NCBI RefSeq assembly: GCF_014652635.1
Contig: NZ_BMZE01000001.1
Coordinates: 425,293 to 489,292, forward strand
Direction: 5' to 3'
Origin: Devosia pacifica
Lineage (GTDB): Bacteria > Pseudomonadota > Alphaproteobacteria > Rhizobiales > Devosiaceae
DNA length: 64,000 nt
Position 1 is the first letter of the stretch. Each line of letters begins with the position of its first letter. Positions 19,040 through 38,772 of the stretch are shown here, piece by piece. Both the position numbers and the translations under genes were made by a program. The notes under the pieces were generated by a model that worked only from the letters and a program-made list of their open reading frames with translations, searched no databases and was not told the origin of the DNA.

Positions 19040-19343
19040 CGATTGCATCTCCGGTGGTCTTGGCGACGCGGCTCTTAACCCCGTCCTTGATCTGGAAACC
19101 GACACGCGACGGCTTGCCGTTAGCATCGGCGACGGCCAGGTTCGAAAGGTGAATCGGCGCTTCCTTGGTGAAGATGCCGGCCTCATTAGATGGCGTCTGA
19201 CGCTGATGGCGACGAACCAGGTTCACGCCCTGGACTAGTGCGCGCGTTTCGGACGGAATGACCTCAAGGACCTGGCCAGTCTTGCCCTTGTCCTTGCCGG
19301 CCAGGACGACAACCTTGTCGCCCTTTTTAATCTTGGCAGCCAT
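19032..19343 (-). CDS. rplX: 50S ribosomal protein L24
   Basis: A 103-residue assembly initiator protein with a KOW motif: [19 protein letters not shown] at residues 4-22. It overlaps the rplN stop by one base and the rplE start by eight. Confidence 0.97.
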   Translation of the reverse strand: MAAKIKKGDKVVVLAGKDKGKTGQVLEVIPSETRALVQGVNLVRRHQRQTPSNEAGIFTKEAPIHLSNLAVADANGKPSRVGFQIKDGVKSRVAKTTGDAIDG

Positions 19344-19711
19344 TACAGCACCTCTGGGGCGAGCGAGATGATCTTCATGTGGTTGCGTGCGCGCAGTTCG
19401 CGCGGCACTGGCCCGAAGATACGTGTGCCGACCGGTTCCTTCTGATTGTTGATCAGAACCGCGGCGTTCTTGTCGAAGCGGATCACGGTGCCATCGGGGC
19501 GGCGGATGTCGTATGCGGTGCGAACCACCACAGCCTTCATCACCTGGCCCTTCTTAACACGGCCACGCGGAATCGCGTCCTTCACCGAGACGACGATGAT
19601 ATCGCCAACCGATGCGTACTTGCGATGCGAGCCGCCCAGCACCTTGATGCACATAACACGACGAGCGCCGGAATTGTCCGCGACGTCGAGATTGGATTGC
19701 ATCTGAATCAT
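19343..19711 (-). CDS. rplN: 50S ribosomal protein L14
   Basis: A 122-residue interface protein. [20 protein letters not shown], the [20 protein letters not shown] segment and FGPVPRELR are diagnostic. Confidence 0.97.
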   Translation of the reverse strand: MIQMQSNLDVADNSGARRVMCIKVLGGSHRKYASVGDIIVVSVKDAIPRGRVKKGQVMKAVVVRTAYDIRRPDGTVIRFDKNAAVLINNQKEPVGTRIFGPVPRELRARNHMKIISLAPEVL

Positions 19712-19778
19712 GACTGGATGCCTTCTTGTTGAGCCGGCCCACCGTCCCCGGCTCGCCGACCTAAATCTCTAAAATTCA

Positions 19779-20012
19779 CTACGCCTGCGGAACAAGCGAC
19801 CAACGCTTGGTCTTGGACTTCGGTGCGCATTCTTCAATCGACACCGCATCCCCTATTTGGGCCGTATTGGCCTCGTCATGGGCGTGGTACTTCTTGGAAC
19901 GGCGAACCGTCTTCTTCAGCAGCGGGTGGGTAAAGCGACGCTCAACGCGCACCACCACCGTCTTATCAGTTGCGTTGGAGACGACAGTCCCCTGCAAGAC
20001 ACGTTTTGGCAT
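19779..20012 (-). CDS. rpsQ: 30S ribosomal protein S17
   Basis: A 77-residue primary 16S-binding protein. It has [20 protein letters not shown] and the [18 protein letters not shown] end. It lies 12 bp after rpmC. Confidence 0.97.
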   Translation of the reverse strand: MPKRVLQGTVVSNATDKTVVVRVERRFTHPLLKKTVRRSKKYHAHDEANTAQIGDAVSIEECAPKSKTKRWSLVPQA

Positions 20013-20024
20013 TGGGGCCGCTCC

Positions 20025-20219
20025 TTACTTCGCTGCGGTCTTCTCGGCCAGGATCGTCTTGATCCGCGCGATATCGCGGCGGACCTGACGCACCCGGGCC
20101 GGAGCTTCCAGCTGCTGGGTTGCCTGCTGGAAACGCAGGTTGAACTGTTCCTTCTTCAGGTTCACGAGCTCGCTCTTCAGCTCGTCTGCGGTCTTCGCCC
20201 GCACATCACTGGCATTCAT
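20025..20219 (-). CDS. rpmC: 50S ribosomal protein L29
   Basis: A 64-residue exit-tunnel protein with the sequence [20 protein letters not shown] and [18 protein letters not shown], the two-helix hairpin of L29. Confidence 0.96.
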   Translation of the reverse strand: MNASDVRAKTADELKSELVNLKKEQFNLRFQQATQQLEAPARVRQVRRDIARIKTILAEKTAAK

Positions 20220-20231
20220 AGCTCGCGGTCC

Positions 20232-20645
20232 TTAGTCGATAATCCGCGTCACGACACGGGTCGTAACCGGAAGCTTCATGGCACCGAGACGCAGCGCTTC
20301 ACGCGCAACATCTTCCGGCACACCGTCAATCTCGAACATGATACGGCCGGGTTTGACGCGAGCAGCCCAATATTCAATCGAGCCCTTGCCTTTACCCATG
20401 CGTACTTCAGTCGGCTTCTGCGAAACCGGCAGATCCGGGAACACCCGGATCCACACGCGACCCTGGCGCTTCATTTCGCGGGTGATCGCGCGGCGGGCCG
20501 CCTCGATCTGCCGCGCGGTCACGCGCTCGGGTTCGGTCGCTTTAAGGCCAAACTGGCCAAAGTTCAAGTCCGTACCGCCCTTGGCATTGCCGTGCAGCCG
20601 GCCCTTGTGGGCCTTGCGGAACTTAGTGCGTTTTGGTTGCAGCAT
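20232..20645 (-). CDS. rplP: 50S ribosomal protein L16
   Basis: A 137-residue protein contacting tRNA in the A and P sites. [16 protein letters not shown] begins it, and [20 protein letters not shown] is the family hallmark. It lies between rpsC and rpmC with gaps of 14 and 12 bp. Confidence 0.97.
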   Translation of the reverse strand: MLQPKRTKFRKAHKGRLHGNAKGGTDLNFGQFGLKATEPERVTARQIEAARRAITREMKRQGRVWIRVFPDLPVSQKPTEVRMGKGKGSIEYWAARVKPGRIMFEIDGVPEDVAREALRLGAMKLPVTTRVVTRIID

Positions 20646-20659
20646 AATTCACTACCTTC

Positions 20660-21367
20660 CTAGCCGGCGGCCTGCTGGCGGCGGCCAGAGCCTTCCCCGC
20701 CACCTTCAGTGGCGCGACGCTCATGCGCCATCGGGTCGTGCTCAAGAACTTCACCTTTGAAGATCCAGACCTTGACACCGATGATGCCGTAAGTGGTCTC
20801 GGCTTCAGCAACGCCATAGTCGATGTCGGCACGCAGGGTGTGCAGCGGAACGCGACCTTCGCGGTACCATTCGGTACGCGCAATATCGGCACCACCGAGA
20901 CGACCGCCAACATTCACGCGGATGCCACCGGCACCCATGCGGACCGCAGTCTGCACCGCACGCTTCATGGCACGACGGAATGCAACGCGACGCTCGAGCT
21001 GCTGAGCGATACCCTGGGCGACCAGAGTGGCATCGGTCTCGGGCTTGCGCACTTCAACGATGTTCAGGTGAACCTCGCTGTCAGTGAACTTGCGAACCTT
21101 GGCGCGCAGCTTGTCGATATCTGCGCCCTTCTTGCCGATCACGATGCCCGGACGGGCAGTGTGGATCGAAACGCGGCACTTGCGGTGCGGACGCTCGATG
21201 ACGATCTTGGAGACCGCCGCCTGCTTCAGCTCGCGCATCAGCATGTCGCGGATCTTCAGATCTTCCTGCAGAAGCGAGCCATACTCGCCCTTGTTCGCGT
21301 ACCAACGCGAATCCCAGGTCCGGTTGATCCCGAGACGGAAGCCGATCGGATTGATTTTCTGGCCCAT
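20660..21367 (-). CDS. rpsC: 30S ribosomal protein S3
   Basis: A 235-residue protein at the mRNA entry channel. The opening [20 protein letters not shown] and a KH domain with [17 protein letters not shown] are visible, followed by the C-terminal [20 protein letters not shown]. It overlaps the rplV stop by one base. Confidence 0.98.
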   Translation of the reverse strand: MGQKINPIGFRLGINRTWDSRWYANKGEYGSLLQEDLKIRDMLMRELKQAAVSKIVIERPHRKCRVSIHTARPGIVIGKKGADIDKLRAKVRKFTDSEVHLNIVEVRKPETDATLVAQGIAQQLERRVAFRRAMKRAVQTAVRMGAGGIRVNVGGRLGGADIARTEWYREGRVPLHTLRADIDYGVAEAETTYGIIGVKVWIFKGEVLEHDPMAHERRATEGGGEGSGRRQQAAG

Positions 21368-21747
21368 TATGCGGCCTCCTCAGCTTCACGGACAACAATC
21401 GTCAGATGCGCGAATGGCTTCAGGATCCGCGAGGAGCGTCCACGGCCCCGTGCGGTGAAGCGCTTCATCACCAGCGAGTTGCCCACATAGGCTTCCTTGA
21501 CGACGAGCGCATCCGGGTCGAGCCCGTGATTGTTCTCGGCGTTCGCGATCGCGCTTTCCAGCACCTTCTTGACCTGCCCGGAGATCCGCTTGTGCGAGAA
21601 CTCGAGTTCAGCCATGGCCTTCTCAACGCGCTTGCCGCGGATGAGCTGTGCCACAAGGTTCAACTTCTGCGGGCTGATCCGAACCATACGCAGAACGGCC
21701 TTGGCCTCGTTGTCGGCGAGCGCCCGCGGGGTTTTCGACTTACCCAT
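21367..21747 (-). CDS. rplV: 50S ribosomal protein L22
   Basis: A 126-residue exit-tunnel protein. [20 protein letters not shown] and the C-terminal [20 protein letters not shown] are characteristic. It lies 2 bp after rpsS. Confidence 0.97.
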   Translation of the reverse strand: MGKSKTPRALADNEAKAVLRMVRISPQKLNLVAQLIRGKRVEKAMAELEFSHKRISGQVKKVLESAIANAENNHGLDPDALVVKEAYVGNSLVMKRFTARGRGRSSRILKPFAHLTIVVREAEEAA

Positions 21748-21749
21748 GA

Positions 21750-22028
21750 CTACTTCCTTCTCGCCTTCTTGTCGGCCGCGTGCCCGTAATAGGTGCGCGT
21801 CGGAGCGAACTCACCGAACTTGTGGCCGATCATTTCTTCGGACACGAGCACCGGAACATGCTTCTGGCCGTTGTGAACACCAAAGGTGATGCCCACAAAC
21901 TGCGGCAGGATCGTCGAACGACGGCTCCAGATCTTGATCACTTCGTTACGGCCGCCCTCGCGTGACTTCTCTGCCTTCTTCAGCAGGTAGCCATCAACGA
22001 AGGGACCTTTCCAAATCGAACGGGTCAT
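21750..22028 (-). CDS. rpsS: 30S ribosomal protein S19
   Basis: A 92-residue head protein. [20 protein letters not shown] and the [20 protein letters not shown] end are diagnostic. It lies 3 bp after rplB. Confidence 0.97.
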   Translation of the reverse strand: MTRSIWKGPFVDGYLLKKAEKSREGGRNEVIKIWSRRSTILPQFVGITFGVHNGQKHVPVLVSEEMIGHKFGEFAPTRTYYGHAADKKARRK

Positions 22029-22031
22029 GGC

Positions 22032-22871
22032 TTAGCGGCCCTTCCTGGTGTGGCGCGAACGGATAATGAACTTATCCGTCGACTTGTTCGTGCGGGTACG
22101 CTTGCCCTTGGTCGGCTTGCCCCACGGCGTCACAGGGTGACGACCACCTGAGGTCCGGCCTTCACCACCACCGTGCGGGTGGTCGACAGGGTTCATGGTC
22201 ACGCCGCGGTTAACCGGCTTCTTGCCGAGCCAACGCTTACGACCGGCCTTGCCGAGCGATGTATTCGAGTGGTCCGGGTTGGACACCGCACCAACGGTTG
22301 CGAGGCAGGAACCATGCACGCGGCGCTGCTCACCCGAGTTGAGACGGAGAACCGCCCAGCCCTGGTCGCGACCGACATACTGAGCATAGGCACCGGCGGA
22401 GCGGGCGATCTGACCGCCCTTTTTCGGCTTCAGCTCGATGTTGTGCACGATAGTGCCGACCGGCATCCGCTCGAGCGGCATTGCATTGCCCGGCTTGACG
22501 TCGACCGTACCCATCGAGGAGACGATCTTGTCGCCGGCCTGCAGACGCTGCGGGGCCAGGATGTAGGCCTGCTCGCCATCGGAGTAGGTTACAAGCGCAA
22601 TGAACGCGGTCCTGTTAGGATCGTATTCCAAACGCTCGACCGTGCCCTCAACGTCGTACTTGACCCGCTTGAAGTCGACCATGCGGTAGGCGCGCTTGTG
22701 CCCGCCGCCACGGTGAAAGGCGGTGATGCGACCAGCGTTGTTGCGTCCGCCCGACTTGGTCAGACCCTGCGTCAGAGCCTTGACCGGCTTGCCAGTCCAC
22801 AGGCCCGCACGGTTGACCGTGACGAGGTGACGAACACCCTCTGAGGTCGGATTGTAGGTTTTTAGAGCCAT
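22032..22871 (-). CDS. rplB: 50S ribosomal protein L2
   Basis: A 279-residue protein needed for subunit joining and peptidyl transfer. [20 protein letters not shown] opens it. The [20 protein letters not shown] loop carries the conserved histidine near the peptidyl transferase centre. Confidence 0.98.
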   Translation of the reverse strand: MALKTYNPTSEGVRHLVTVNRAGLWTGKPVKALTQGLTKSGGRNNAGRITAFHRGGGHKRAYRMVDFKRVKYDVEGTVERLEYDPNRTAFIALVTYSDGEQAYILAPQRLQAGDKIVSSMGTVDVKPGNAMPLERMPVGTIVHNIELKPKKGGQIARSAGAYAQYVGRDQGWAVLRLNSGEQRRVHGSCLATVGAVSNPDHSNTSLGKAGRKRWLGKKPVNRGVTMNPVDHPHGGGEGRTSGGRHPVTPWGKPTKGKRTRTNKSTDKFIIRSRHTRKGR

Positions 22872-22889
22872 TATCTTCTTCTCCCTCCC

Positions 22890-23183
22890 TTAGAGGCCGG
22901 TCGAAATATCGATCGACTGACCGTCGACGAGGGTCACCACGGCTTTCTTGACATCGTTGCGAGCACCGAGCTGGCCGCGGAACCGCTTGACCTTGCCCTT
23001 GCGCACGAACGTGTTGACCGCCTTAACCTTCACCGAGAACAGCTGCTCGATCGCAGCCTTGATCTCGGGCTTCGAGGCATCAACCGCGACGTCGAAAACC
23101 ACCTGATTGTACTCCGAAGCCAGGGTCGACTTTTCAGTCACCACCGGATTGCGGATGATGTCGTATGCAGCGAGCTTGTTCAT
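22890..23183 (-). CDS. rplW: 50S ribosomal protein L23
   Basis: A 97-residue protein at the tunnel exit that docks SRP and trigger factor. [20 protein letters not shown] and [15 protein letters not shown] are typical. It overlaps rplD by 4 bp. Confidence 0.97.
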   Translation of the reverse strand: MNKLAAYDIIRNPVVTEKSTLASEYNQVVFDVAVDASKPEIKAAIEQLFSVKVKAVNTFVRKGKVKRFRGQLGARNDVKKAVVTLVDGQSIDISTGL

Positions 23184-23821
23184 GCCGACACCTTCTCGGT
23201 CTTGTTGAACCGCGCTTCGAGAGCATCGAGAGCCGACTTCGTCAGAACCAGCTTCTGGCGACGAAGGATGTCGACAACGTTGATACCCTGCACCGGCAGA
23301 ACGTCGATGTGAGGAATGTTCCGCGCGGCAAGCGCGAAGTTCTTATCCACCTCGGTGCCATCGATGATCAGCGCGTTGGTCCATTCCAGCTTGCCGAAAG
23401 CCGTGCGCAGACCGGCCGTACGGGCCTCCTGCTGCGCGACACTGTCGACAACAACGAGATCGCCTGCCCGGGCTTTCGCCGAAAGTGCATGCTTGAGAGC
23501 AAGCGCGCGAACCTTCTTGGGAAGATCAATCGCATGGCTGCGGGTCTCGGGACCAAAGGCGCGACCACCACCACGGAACTGGGTGACCTTGCGATCGCCG
23601 TGACGTGCACCACCGGAGCCCTTCTGGCGAACAAACTTCTTGCCCGTCAGCGAGATATCGGAGCGGTGCTTGACCTGGTGCGTACCGGCCATGGCCTTGA
23701 GCTGCTGATAGCGAACCATGCGGTGCAGAAGATCCTGGCGGACTTCCAGACCGAATACGTCGTCTGCCAGCTCAACCTTGCCGGCCGACTTGCCGTCGAG
23801 GGTTGTGACCTGGAGTTCCAT
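23180..23821 (-). CDS. rplD: 50S ribosomal protein L4
   Basis: A 213-residue tunnel protein. It contains the extended-loop signature [20 protein letters not shown] and [20 protein letters not shown]. It abuts rplC with no spacer. In Escherichia coli L4 represses the S10 operon; that control is not documented for this group. Confidence 0.97.
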   Translation of the reverse strand: MELQVTTLDGKSAGKVELADDVFGLEVRQDLLHRMVRYQQLKAMAGTHQVKHRSDISLTGKKFVRQKGSGGARHGDRKVTQFRGGGRAFGPETRSHAIDLPKKVRALALKHALSAKARAGDLVVVDSVAQQEARTAGLRTAFGKLEWTNALIIDGTEVDKNFALAARNIPHIDVLPVQGINVVDILRRQKLVLTKSALDALEARFNKTEKVSA

Positions 23822-24523
23822 TTATTTACCTTCCCCCGCAGCTTCCGAGGCCGGCTCGAACGAACCGGGAAGAGCGATACCTTCAGGAGCGGGCCGCTTG
23901 ACCGCATCGCGGATCTGGATCCAGCCGCCCTTGGCGCCTGGCACCGACCCCTGAACCATGATCAGACCACGCTCAACATCGGTCTTGATGACCTTGACGT
24001 TCTGCGTGGTGACGCGCTGGGCACCCATGTGACCAGGCATCTTCTTGTTCTTGAACACCTTGCCGGGGTCCTGGTTCTGACCAGTCGAACCGACGGAACG
24101 GTGCGAAACCGACACACCGTGCGAGGCGCGAAGACCACCGAAGTTCCAGCGCTTCATGCCGCCGGCGAAGCCTTTACCGATCGAGGTGCCGGTAACGTCA
24201 ACAAGCTGGCCTTCAACAAAATGGTCAGCCTTCAACGTGGCGCCAACTTCAATGAGGTTCTCAGCGTCAACGCGGAATTCCGCGACGTGCCGCTTGGGCT
24301 CGACCTTGGCCACGGCATACTGGCCACGTGTGGCCTTCGCCAAATTCTTGGCCTTCGCCTGGCCGGCGCCGAGCTGAAGTGCGACGTACCCGTCCTTGTC
24401 GGCGGTCCGCTGTCCCACGACCTGGCAATTCTGCAGGCCGAGCACCGTCACCGGAACATCCGATCCATCTTCCGTGAAGATGCGGGTCATGCCCAGCTTT
24501 TGTGCGATCAATCCAGAACGCAT
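23822..24523 (-). CDS. rplC: 50S ribosomal protein L3
   Basis: A 233-residue protein near the peptidyl transferase centre. It begins [20 protein letters not shown] and holds the [20 protein letters not shown] loop. The C-terminus has an alphaproteobacterial extension rich in glutamate and alanine. It lies 84 bp after rpsJ. Confidence 0.97.
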   Translation of the reverse strand: MRSGLIAQKLGMTRIFTEDGSDVPVTVLGLQNCQVVGQRTADKDGYVALQLGAGQAKAKNLAKATRGQYAVAKVEPKRHVAEFRVDAENLIEVGATLKADHFVEGQLVDVTGTSIGKGFAGGMKRWNFGGLRASHGVSVSHRSVGSTGQNQDPGKVFKNKKMPGHMGAQRVTTQNVKVIKTDVERGLIMVQGSVPGAKGGWIQIRDAVKRPAPEGIALPGSFEPASEAAGEGK

Positions 24524-24607
24524 CGGTTGCTACCTTCTCTATTGAGCGCTGTTCCGGGTCATGTCTTCAGAGGACCCTTTTGCGGAAGAGCGCGGAAACT
24601 CAGTCAC

Positions 24608-24916
24608 TCAGAGCTTGATTTCGACGTCCACACCGGCGGCGAGATCGAGCTTCATCAGTGCATCAACCGTCTGAGGAGTTGGATCCACGATATCGAGCAA
24701 ACGCTTGTGGGTCCGGATCTCGAACTGTTCGCGCGACTTCTTGTCGATGTGCGGCGAACGGTTCACGGTATACTTTTCAATCCGCGTCGGCAGCGGGATG
24801 GGGCCACGAACCTGGGCGCCCGTGCGCTTGGCCGTGCTGACGATCTCCCGCGTCGATGTATCGAGCACGCGATGGTCAAAGGCCTTGAGCCGTATGCGAA
24901 TATTTTGACCGTTCAT
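24608..24916 (-). CDS. rpsJ: 30S ribosomal protein S10 (NusE)
   Basis: A 102-residue protein of the small subunit, also part of transcription antitermination complexes with NusB and Nus[20 protein letters not shown] and [20 protein letters not shown] identify it. The ATG at 24916 is preferred over an in-frame TTG two codons upstream because agga lies 7 bases before it. First gene of the S10 cluster, 69 bp after tuf. Confidence 0.97.
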   Translation of the reverse strand: MNGQNIRIRLKAFDHRVLDTSTREIVSTAKRTGAQVRGPIPLPTRIEKYTVNRSPHIDKKSREQFEIRTHKRLLDIVDPTPQTVDALMKLDLAAGVDVEIKL

Positions 24917-24940
24917 TTTCAAATCCTGACAAAATGGACT

Positions 24941-24968
24941 GCGGCGCGCGGATAGCCCCGCGCGCCGC
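24941..24968 (-). terminator. Strong hairpin between tuf and rpsJ (partial terminator or attenuator)
   Basis: A perfect 11-bp stem of only G and C, gcggcgcgcgg (24941-24951) and ccgcgcgccgc (24958-24968), with a 6-base loop, fills much of the 69-bp tuf-rpsJ gap. In the minus direction only ATTTTG follows, five bases later, so readthrough from tuf into the S10 genes is likely partial. It may set the ratio of EF-Tu to ribosomal protein output; that role is inferred. Confidence 0.55.
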
Positions 24969-24985
24969 GAGTGTCTTTAGGGTTC

Positions 24986-26176
24986 TTACTTCAGGATCTT
25001 CGCAACCACGCCGGCGCCGACGGTACGGCCACCTTCACGGATAGCGAAGCGGAGCTTCTCTTCCATGGCGATCGGCACGATCAGCTGCACGTTCATGTTC
25101 ACGTTGTCGCCCGGCATGACCATCTCAGTGCCTTCCGGCAGGGTCACGACGCCAGTCACGTCGGTCGTGCGGAAGTAGAACTGCGGACGGTAGTTACCGA
25201 AGAACGGAGTGTGACGGCCGCCTTCTTCCTTGGTCAGGATGTAGGCTTCTGCAACGAAGTCCGTGTGCGGGGTAACCGAACCGGGCTTGCACAGAACCTG
25301 ACCACGCTCGACCTGCGAACGGTCGATACCGCGGATCAGTGCGCCGATGTTGTCGCCAGCTTCACCCGAGTCGAGCAGCTTGCGGAACATTTCAACGCCG
25401 GTAACGGTCGTCTTCTGCGTCGCCTTGATGCCGACGATTTCGACTTCCTCGCCAACCTTGACGATGCCGCGCTCGACACGACCGGTCACAACGGTACCAC
25501 GACCCGAGATCGAGAACACGTCTTCGATCGGCATCAGGAACGGCTGGTCAACCGGACGCTCCGGCTGCGGAATGTACTCGTCGACAGTCTTCATCAGCTC
25601 GAGGATGGCATCGTGGCCGAGCTTCGGATCGCCGTTCTCGAGAGCAACAAGAGCCGAGCCCTTGGTGATCGGAATATCGTCGCCGGGGAACTCGTACGAG
25701 CTCAGGAGCTCACGCACTTCCAGCTCGACGAGCTCGAGCAACTCCGGATCGTCGACCATGTCGCACTTGTTGAGGAACACGACGAGAGCCGGAACACCAA
25801 CCTGACGAGCGAGCAGGATGTGCTCACGGGTCTGGGGCATCGGGCCGTCGGCAGCCGACACGACGAGGATCGCACCGTCCATCTGCGCGGCGCCGGTGAT
25901 CATGTTCTTCACATAGTCAGCGTGGCCGGGGCAGTCGACGTGAGCATAGTGACGGTTTTCCGTCTCGTACTCGACGTGAGCGGTGTTGATGGTGATGCCG
26001 CGGGCCTTCTCTTCGGGCGCAGCGTCGATGTCGGCGTAGTTCTTGAAGAGCGCGCCGCCGGTCTCGGCGAGCACCTTGGTGATCGCTGCAGTCAGCGAGG
26101 TCTTGCCATGGTCAACGTGACCGATGGTGCCGATGTTGCAGTGCGGCTTGCTGCGAGAGAACTTTTCCTTCGCCAT
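24986..26176 (-). CDS. tuf: Elongation factor Tu
   Basis: The 396-residue GTPase that delivers aminoacyl-tRNA. G-domain motifs are GHVDHGKTS (G1), DCPGHADY (G3), NKCDMVDD (G4) and GSALVAL (G5). Switch I includes [15 protein letters not shown]. It lies 72 bp after fusA. Many proteobacteria carry a second tuf; none is seen near secE in this window. Confidence 0.98.
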   Translation of the reverse strand: MAKEKFSRSKPHCNIGTIGHVDHGKTSLTAAITKVLAETGGALFKNYADIDAAPEEKARGITINTAHVEYETENRHYAHVDCPGHADYVKNMITGAAQMDGAILVVSAADGPMPQTREHILLARQVGVPALVVFLNKCDMVDDPELLELVELEVRELLSSYEFPGDDIPITKGSALVALENGDPKLGHDAILELMKTVDEYIPQPERPVDQPFLMPIEDVFSISGRGTVVTGRVERGIVKVGEEVEIVGIKATQKTTVTGVEMFRKLLDSGEAGDNIGALIRGIDRSQVERGQVLCKPGSVTPHTDFVAEAYILTKEEGGRHTPFFGNYRPQFYFRTTDVTGVVTLPEGTEMVMPGDNVNMNVQLIVPIAMEEKLRFAIREGGRTVGAGVVAKILK

Positions 26177-26248
26177 CGCTTTTCTCCGTAATCGTCAGCG
26201 CAAAGGCCGACATTCTTAGATTGACTGTTATTGAGTAGGCTTGCGCTG

Positions 26249-28339
26249 TTAGGCGTATTTGGCCTGGACTTCGTCCGCGACCGCCTGCGGCACCTGCTCG
26301 TAGTGATCGAACTGCATCGTGTACTGAGCACGACCCTGGCTCATCGAGCGCAGCGAGTTCACATAACCGAACATGTTTGCAAGTGGCACGAACGCATTCA
26401 CGACCTGAACCACACCACGGCCTTCGGTGCCCTGGATCTGACCACGCCGCGAGTTGAGGTCACCAATAACGTCGCCCATATAGTCTTCAGGCGTCGTCAC
26501 CTCAACCTTCATGATCGGCTCCAGGATACGCGGAGCCGCCTTGCGCAGCGCTTCGTTGAAGCCGGCACGACCGGCGATCTCGAAAGCGAGCACGGAGGAG
26601 TCGACGTCGTGGTAGGCGCCATCGAGCAGGGTGACCTTCACGTCGACGATCGGGAACCCGATCAGCGGACCTGAAGCCATCACAGAGCGAACGCCCTTGT
26701 CGACACCCGGAATGTACTCGCGCGGGATCGAACCACCAACGATCTTGTTCTCGAACACGAGACCTGCTGCGGGCTCTGCCGGCTCGACCGTCATCTTGAC
26801 GCGAGCAAACTGACCCGAACCACCCGACTGCTTCTTGTGGGTGTAGTCCACTTCAGCAAGCTTCGTGATCGTCTCACGATACGCGACCTGCGGCTGACCG
26901 ATATTCGCCTCGACCTTGAACTCGCGCTTCATGCGATCGACGAGAATGTCGAGGTGCAATTCGCCCATGCCCGAGATGATGGTCTGACCGGACTCTTCGT
27001 CACTCTTGACGCGGAAGCTCGGATCCTCAGCGGCCAGACGGGCCAAGGCAAGGCTCATCTTTTCCTGGTCGGCTTTTGACTTCGGCTCAACCGAGATGTC
27101 GATAACCGGATCCGGGAAGATCATGCGCTCAAGAATAACCTGCGAGTTCGGCACGCACAGCGTGTCACCCGTAGTGGTATCCTTAAGGCCCACGATCGCC
27201 ACGATATCACCGGCAAACGCCTCGGTGATCTGCTCACGGCTATTCGAGTGCATCTGGAACATACGGCCGACGCGCTCACGCTTGTCCTTGACCGTGTTAT
27301 GCAGCTGCGCACCGGCTTCGAGCTTGCCCGAATAGATACGGCAGAACGTCAGCGAACCCATGTGCGGGTCGTTTGCGATCTTGAACGCAAGCATGGACAG
27401 CGGCTCGTCATCGTCTGCATGACGCTCGATCGGCTCTTCTGTCTTCGCATCGACACCGGCAATAGCTGGAACATCGAGCGGCGACGGAAGGAAATCGATC
27501 ACGCCATCAAGCAACGGCTGAACGCCCTTGTTCTTGAACGCTGAACCACAGAATACCGGGAAGAAGGCCACATCGCAGGTGCCCTTGCGGATAAGACGAC
27601 GAATGGTGTCGTTATCCGGCATCTCGCCTTCGAGATAGGCTTCCATGGCAGCATCGTCCACCTCAACGGCGGCTTCGATCATCTGCTCACGATACTTCTC
27701 GGCCTGCTCTTTGAGTTCAGCGGGGATCTCGACGATATCCCACTGTGCGCCGAGTTCTTCGTTGCGCCAGATCAGTGCGTTCATCTCGATCAGATCGACA
27801 ACGCCCTTGAACTCGCTCTCGGCGCCGATCGGCAGCTGCATGACAACAGGCTTCGCACCAAGGCGATCCTGGATCATGTCAACGCAGCGGAAGAAGTCTG
27901 CACCGATCTTGTCCATCTTATTGACGAAGATCATGCGCGGGACTTCGTACTTGTCGGCCTGGCGCCAGACAGTCTCGGTCTGCGGCTCGACACCAGCGTT
28001 CGCATCGAGCAGCGCAATTGCACCGTCGAGAACGCGGAGCGAACGCTCGACTTCAATGGTGAAGTCAACGTGTCCGGGAGTGTCGATGATGTTGAAGCGG
28101 TGCATGGTGCCATCGCGACCCTTCCAGAAGGTCGTCGTGGCAGCCGAGGTAATGGTGATACCCCGCTCCTGCTCCTGCTCCATCCAATCCATGGTCGCAG
28201 CGCCGTCATGAACTTCGCCGATCTTGTGGCTCTTGCCGGTATAGAACAACACGCGCTCAGTCGTGGTGGTCTTGCCGGCATCGATGTGAGCCATGATGCC
28301 GAAGTTGCGGTAGTGCTTCATAGAATATTCGCGGGCCAT
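26249..28339 (-). CDS. fusA: Elongation factor G
   Basis: The 696-residue translocase GTPase. [20 protein letters not shown] holds G1, [20 protein letters not shown] holds G3 and [12 protein letters not shown] holds G4. Domains II-V follow to the C-terminal [20 protein letters not shown]. The normal length and the rpsL-rpsG-fusA-tuf order mark it as the housekeeping copy. Confidence 0.98.
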   Translation of the reverse strand: MAREYSMKHYRNFGIMAHIDAGKTTTTERVLFYTGKSHKIGEVHDGAATMDWMEQEQERGITITSAATTTFWKGRDGTMHRFNIIDTPGHVDFTIEVERSLRVLDGAIALLDANAGVEPQTETVWRQADKYEVPRMIFVNKMDKIGADFFRCVDMIQDRLGAKPVVMQLPIGAESEFKGVVDLIEMNALIWRNEELGAQWDIVEIPAELKEQAEKYREQMIEAAVEVDDAAMEAYLEGEMPDNDTIRRLIRKGTCDVAFFPVFCGSAFKNKGVQPLLDGVIDFLPSPLDVPAIAGVDAKTEEPIERHADDDEPLSMLAFKIANDPHMGSLTFCRIYSGKLEAGAQLHNTVKDKRERVGRMFQMHSNSREQITEAFAGDIVAIVGLKDTTTGDTLCVPNSQVILERMIFPDPVIDISVEPKSKADQEKMSLALARLAAEDPSFRVKSDEESGQTIISGMGELHLDILVDRMKREFKVEANIGQPQVAYRETITKLAEVDYTHKKQSGGSGQFARVKMTVEPAEPAAGLVFENKIVGGSIPREYIPGVDKGVRSVMASGPLIGFPIVDVKVTLLDGAYHDVDSSVLAFEIAGRAGFNEALRKAAPRILEPIMKVEVTTPEDYMGDVIGDLNSRRGQIQGTEGRGVVQVVNAFVPLANMFGYVNSLRSMSQGRAQYTMQFDHYEQVPQAVADEVQAKYA

Positions 28340-28351
28340 AAGGTCCTCCTA

Positions 28352-28822
28352 CTACCAGCGGTAGTGCGAGAAAGCACGGTTGGCATCTGCCATGCGGTGC
28401 GTATCTTCGCGTTTCTTGACGGCCTGGCCGCGCCCGTTGAGCGCGTCCATCAGCTCGCCAGACAGGCGCTCGCGCATGGTGTTCTCACCACGCTTGCGGG
28501 CACTGTCGATCAGCCAACGGATGGCCAGAGCCTGCTGACGGTCTGTACGAACCTCGACCGGCACCTGATAGGTGGCACCGCCAACGCGGCGGGAGCGAAC
28601 TTCGACGGCGGGACGAATGTTATCGAGAGCGCCGTGGAAGACCTCGATCGGGTCCTGCTTGATCTTGGCCTGCACGATGTCGAAAGCGCCGTAGACAATG
28701 CTCTCGGCGGCCGACTTCTTGCCGTCCTTCATCAGCGAGTTCATGAACTTGGTGACGATGATATCCCCGAACTTTGGATCGGGGAGAACGTCACGCTTTT
28801 CTGCACGGTGGCGACGGGACAT
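28352..28822 (-). CDS. rpsG: 30S ribosomal protein S7
   Basis: The 156-residue protein that nucleates head assembly and contacts E-site t[23 protein letters not shown] and [20 protein letters not shown] are characteristic. It lies between rpsL (14 bp) and fusA (12 bp). Confidence 0.97.
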   Translation of the reverse strand: MSRRHRAEKRDVLPDPKFGDIIVTKFMNSLMKDGKKSAAESIVYGAFDIVQAKIKQDPIEVFHGALDNIRPAVEVRSRRVGGATYQVPVEVRTDRQQALAIRWLIDSARKRGENTMRERLSGELMDALNGRGQAVKKREDTHRMADANRAFSHYRW

Positions 28823-28836
28823 GACTCGATATCTCC

Positions 28837-29208
28837 TTACTTCGGCCGCTTCGCGCCGTACTTCGAACGGCGCTGCCTGCGGTCCTTCACGCTCTGCGTG
28901 TCGAGGACACCGCGGAGCACGTGATAACGGACACCCGGAAGGTCACGAACGCGACCGCCACGGATCAGAACCACGGAGTGCTCCTGCAAATTGTGCCCCT
29001 CACCGGGGATATAGGAGATCACTTCACGGGCGTTGGTCAGGCGAACCTTTGCCACCTTGCGCAGAGCCGAGTTCGGCTTCTTGGGCGTGGTGGTGTATAC
29101 ACGCGAGCAAACCCCACGCTTTTGCGGGTTCGCTTCCATCGCCGGGACCTTGTTCCGCTTCGGCTTCGACGAGCGAGGCTTGCGGATCAACTGATTAATG
29201 GTCGGCAT
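28837..29208 (-). CDS. rpsL: 30S ribosomal protein S12
   Basis: The 123-residue decoding-centre protein. The start at 29208 gives the invariant [12 protein letters not shown]; a start 7 codons upstream is less likely. The [19 protein letters not shown] and [18 protein letters not shown] segments keep the lysines at which streptomycin-resistance changes occur, so the allele looks wild type. First gene of the str operon. Confidence 0.97.
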   Translation of the reverse strand: MPTINQLIRKPRSSKPKRNKVPAMEANPQKRGVCSRVYTTTPKKPNSALRKVAKVRLTNAREVISYIPGEGHNLQEHSVVLIRGGRVRDLPGVRYHVLRGVLDTQSVKDRRQRRSKYGAKRPK

Positions 29209-29652
29209 CGAGCTCTTTCCATCGTCCAAAATTCAATTCGATCGCGATACAAGCAAACCAAATCGGCGCCCGCCCGTGGCTTTCAGCCCGGCGGCGCCTC
29301 AATTGCAGGGGACCATCGCCCGAGGACGACAGTCATGCGTACAACGATTTGCTCGTCTATCTACCTGACAGTGTGTTTGAAAGTCCCGGATGCCCGCGCT
29401 AGGTGGCAGGAACCCAAAGCGACAATCACGACCGACCGCTAAGGTAGGCGCTGTTTACTTGCCGACTCTCGCGACGTCAAGGGCTGTATCGAGAATTTCC
29501 TGCAACCCCGCCATGCGGGAGGCTAATCGAGACAATATTTGGTCTCATGCTGATGATGGAGGCGGAAATGCCACCTGCCCATCCGCGCCAAACCATGTAC
29601 CCTGACCCGAAAGTGTCGGTCGAGTACACATGTAGGAACGGAAGGTGCCCAA
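29209..29652 (-). other. Intergenic region between divergent rpsL and the YbjN-like gene
   Basis: About 440 bp without a convincing gene; short open frames here have no ribosome binding site or family resemblance. It must hold the str-operon promoter (minus) and the promoter of the YbjN-like gene (plus). I could not single out a well-scoring pair of -35 and -10 boxes. Confidence 0.5.
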
Positions 29653-30129
29653 ATGAAGATGATTCGAATTCTTTTCTTCGCAACCGCGTCTTTGACAACG
29701 ACTGTCGCTGCCCCCGCCCAGGAGACAATTGACGGCAGCAACGTCGAGGCGATTCTGGACATCGCGCGCGGTTACGGCAAGGCAATCACTGAGCATGATG
29801 CCGGCGAAGATCCGCTGATCACAGGACGGCTCGATGGGCTGATCTATCAGATCTACTTCCTCAACTGCACCGATAATCAGGACTGCGAGGACGTTAACTT
29901 TTACATGGGGTTCAGCGCGCTAACGCCATCGCTCGAGACGGTCAACGACTGGAACAGGAGCAAGCGATTCAGCCGCGCGTATATCGGCGAGGACGGAACA
30001 CCAAATGTTGAGATGGATCTCGATCTCGCGGTGCCGGTATCGGTCGAATATATGCGATCCGTCTTCGACCTGTGGCAGCTGGTGTCGACGCAGTTCGCCG
30101 AGCACATCGGGTATATCGAAACGGAATAA
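29653..30129 (+). CDS. Exported YbjN-domain protein
   Basis: A 158-residue protein with a signal peptide (basic M-K-M-I-R, hydrophobic core and A-P-A-Q-E cleavage region at about residue 23). The rest resembles the YbjN domain, a type III secretion chaperone-like fold: ILDIARGYGKAITEHDAGED, LIYQIYFLNCTDNQDCEDV, then VNDWNRSKRFSRAYIGEDGT and a final helix after VPVSVEYM. Two close cysteines suggest a periplasmic disulfide. The start has ggaagg 8 bases upstream. Function is not established. It is the only gene between the rpoBC and str operons. Confidence 0.8.
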   Translation: MKMIRILFFATASLTTTVAAPAQETIDGSNVEAILDIARGYGKAITEHDAGEDPLITGRLDGLIYQIYFLNCTDNQDCEDVNFYMGFSALTPSLETVNDWNRSKRFSRAYIGEDGTPNVEMDLDLAVPVSVEYMRSVFDLWQLVSTQFAEHIGYIETE

Positions 30130-30131
30130 AA

Positions 30132-30155
30132 AAGGGGCGCCCGCAGGCGCCCCTT
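30132..30155. terminator. Bidirectional terminator between YbjN-like gene and rpoC
   Basis: A perfect 10-bp stem aaggggcgcc/ggcgcccctt (30132-30141 and 30146-30155) with a 4-base loop lies between the convergent stops at 30129 and 30180. T-rich sequence on one side and an A run on the other allow it to work in both directions. Confidence 0.9.
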
Positions 30156-30179
30156 CTTCTTTGTCTTCCTGAGCCGATT

Positions 30180-34388
<4,209 letters not shown>

Positions 34389-34466
34389 CACTTCTCTCCT
34401 CGTTCCGTACAGCCGGAGCACTCAGCTCCGGCGTACGAAAGCGTTAATGGGTAGGCTGCGCCAGAT

Positions 34467-38603
<4,137 letters not shown>

Positions 38604-38772
38604 GAAAGCTCCTGTTTCTTGCGAATATGTCTCGGAGGCAAATGTCCAAAGATCCGACAATCAGCCGTCGAATATCGGGACATGTGCCCTGCACGGGATC
38701 ATCCTAGACACGATTTGCCGAAGGCGGAATCCGCGCTTCGGCTCGAATACTCTGTGATGATCCGCAACTCAT

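Noticed and set aside
23165-24955. A 596-codon plus-strand open frame across rplD, rplC and rpsJ
   Set aside because: Antisense to certain genes; the long frame is a by-product of high GC content.
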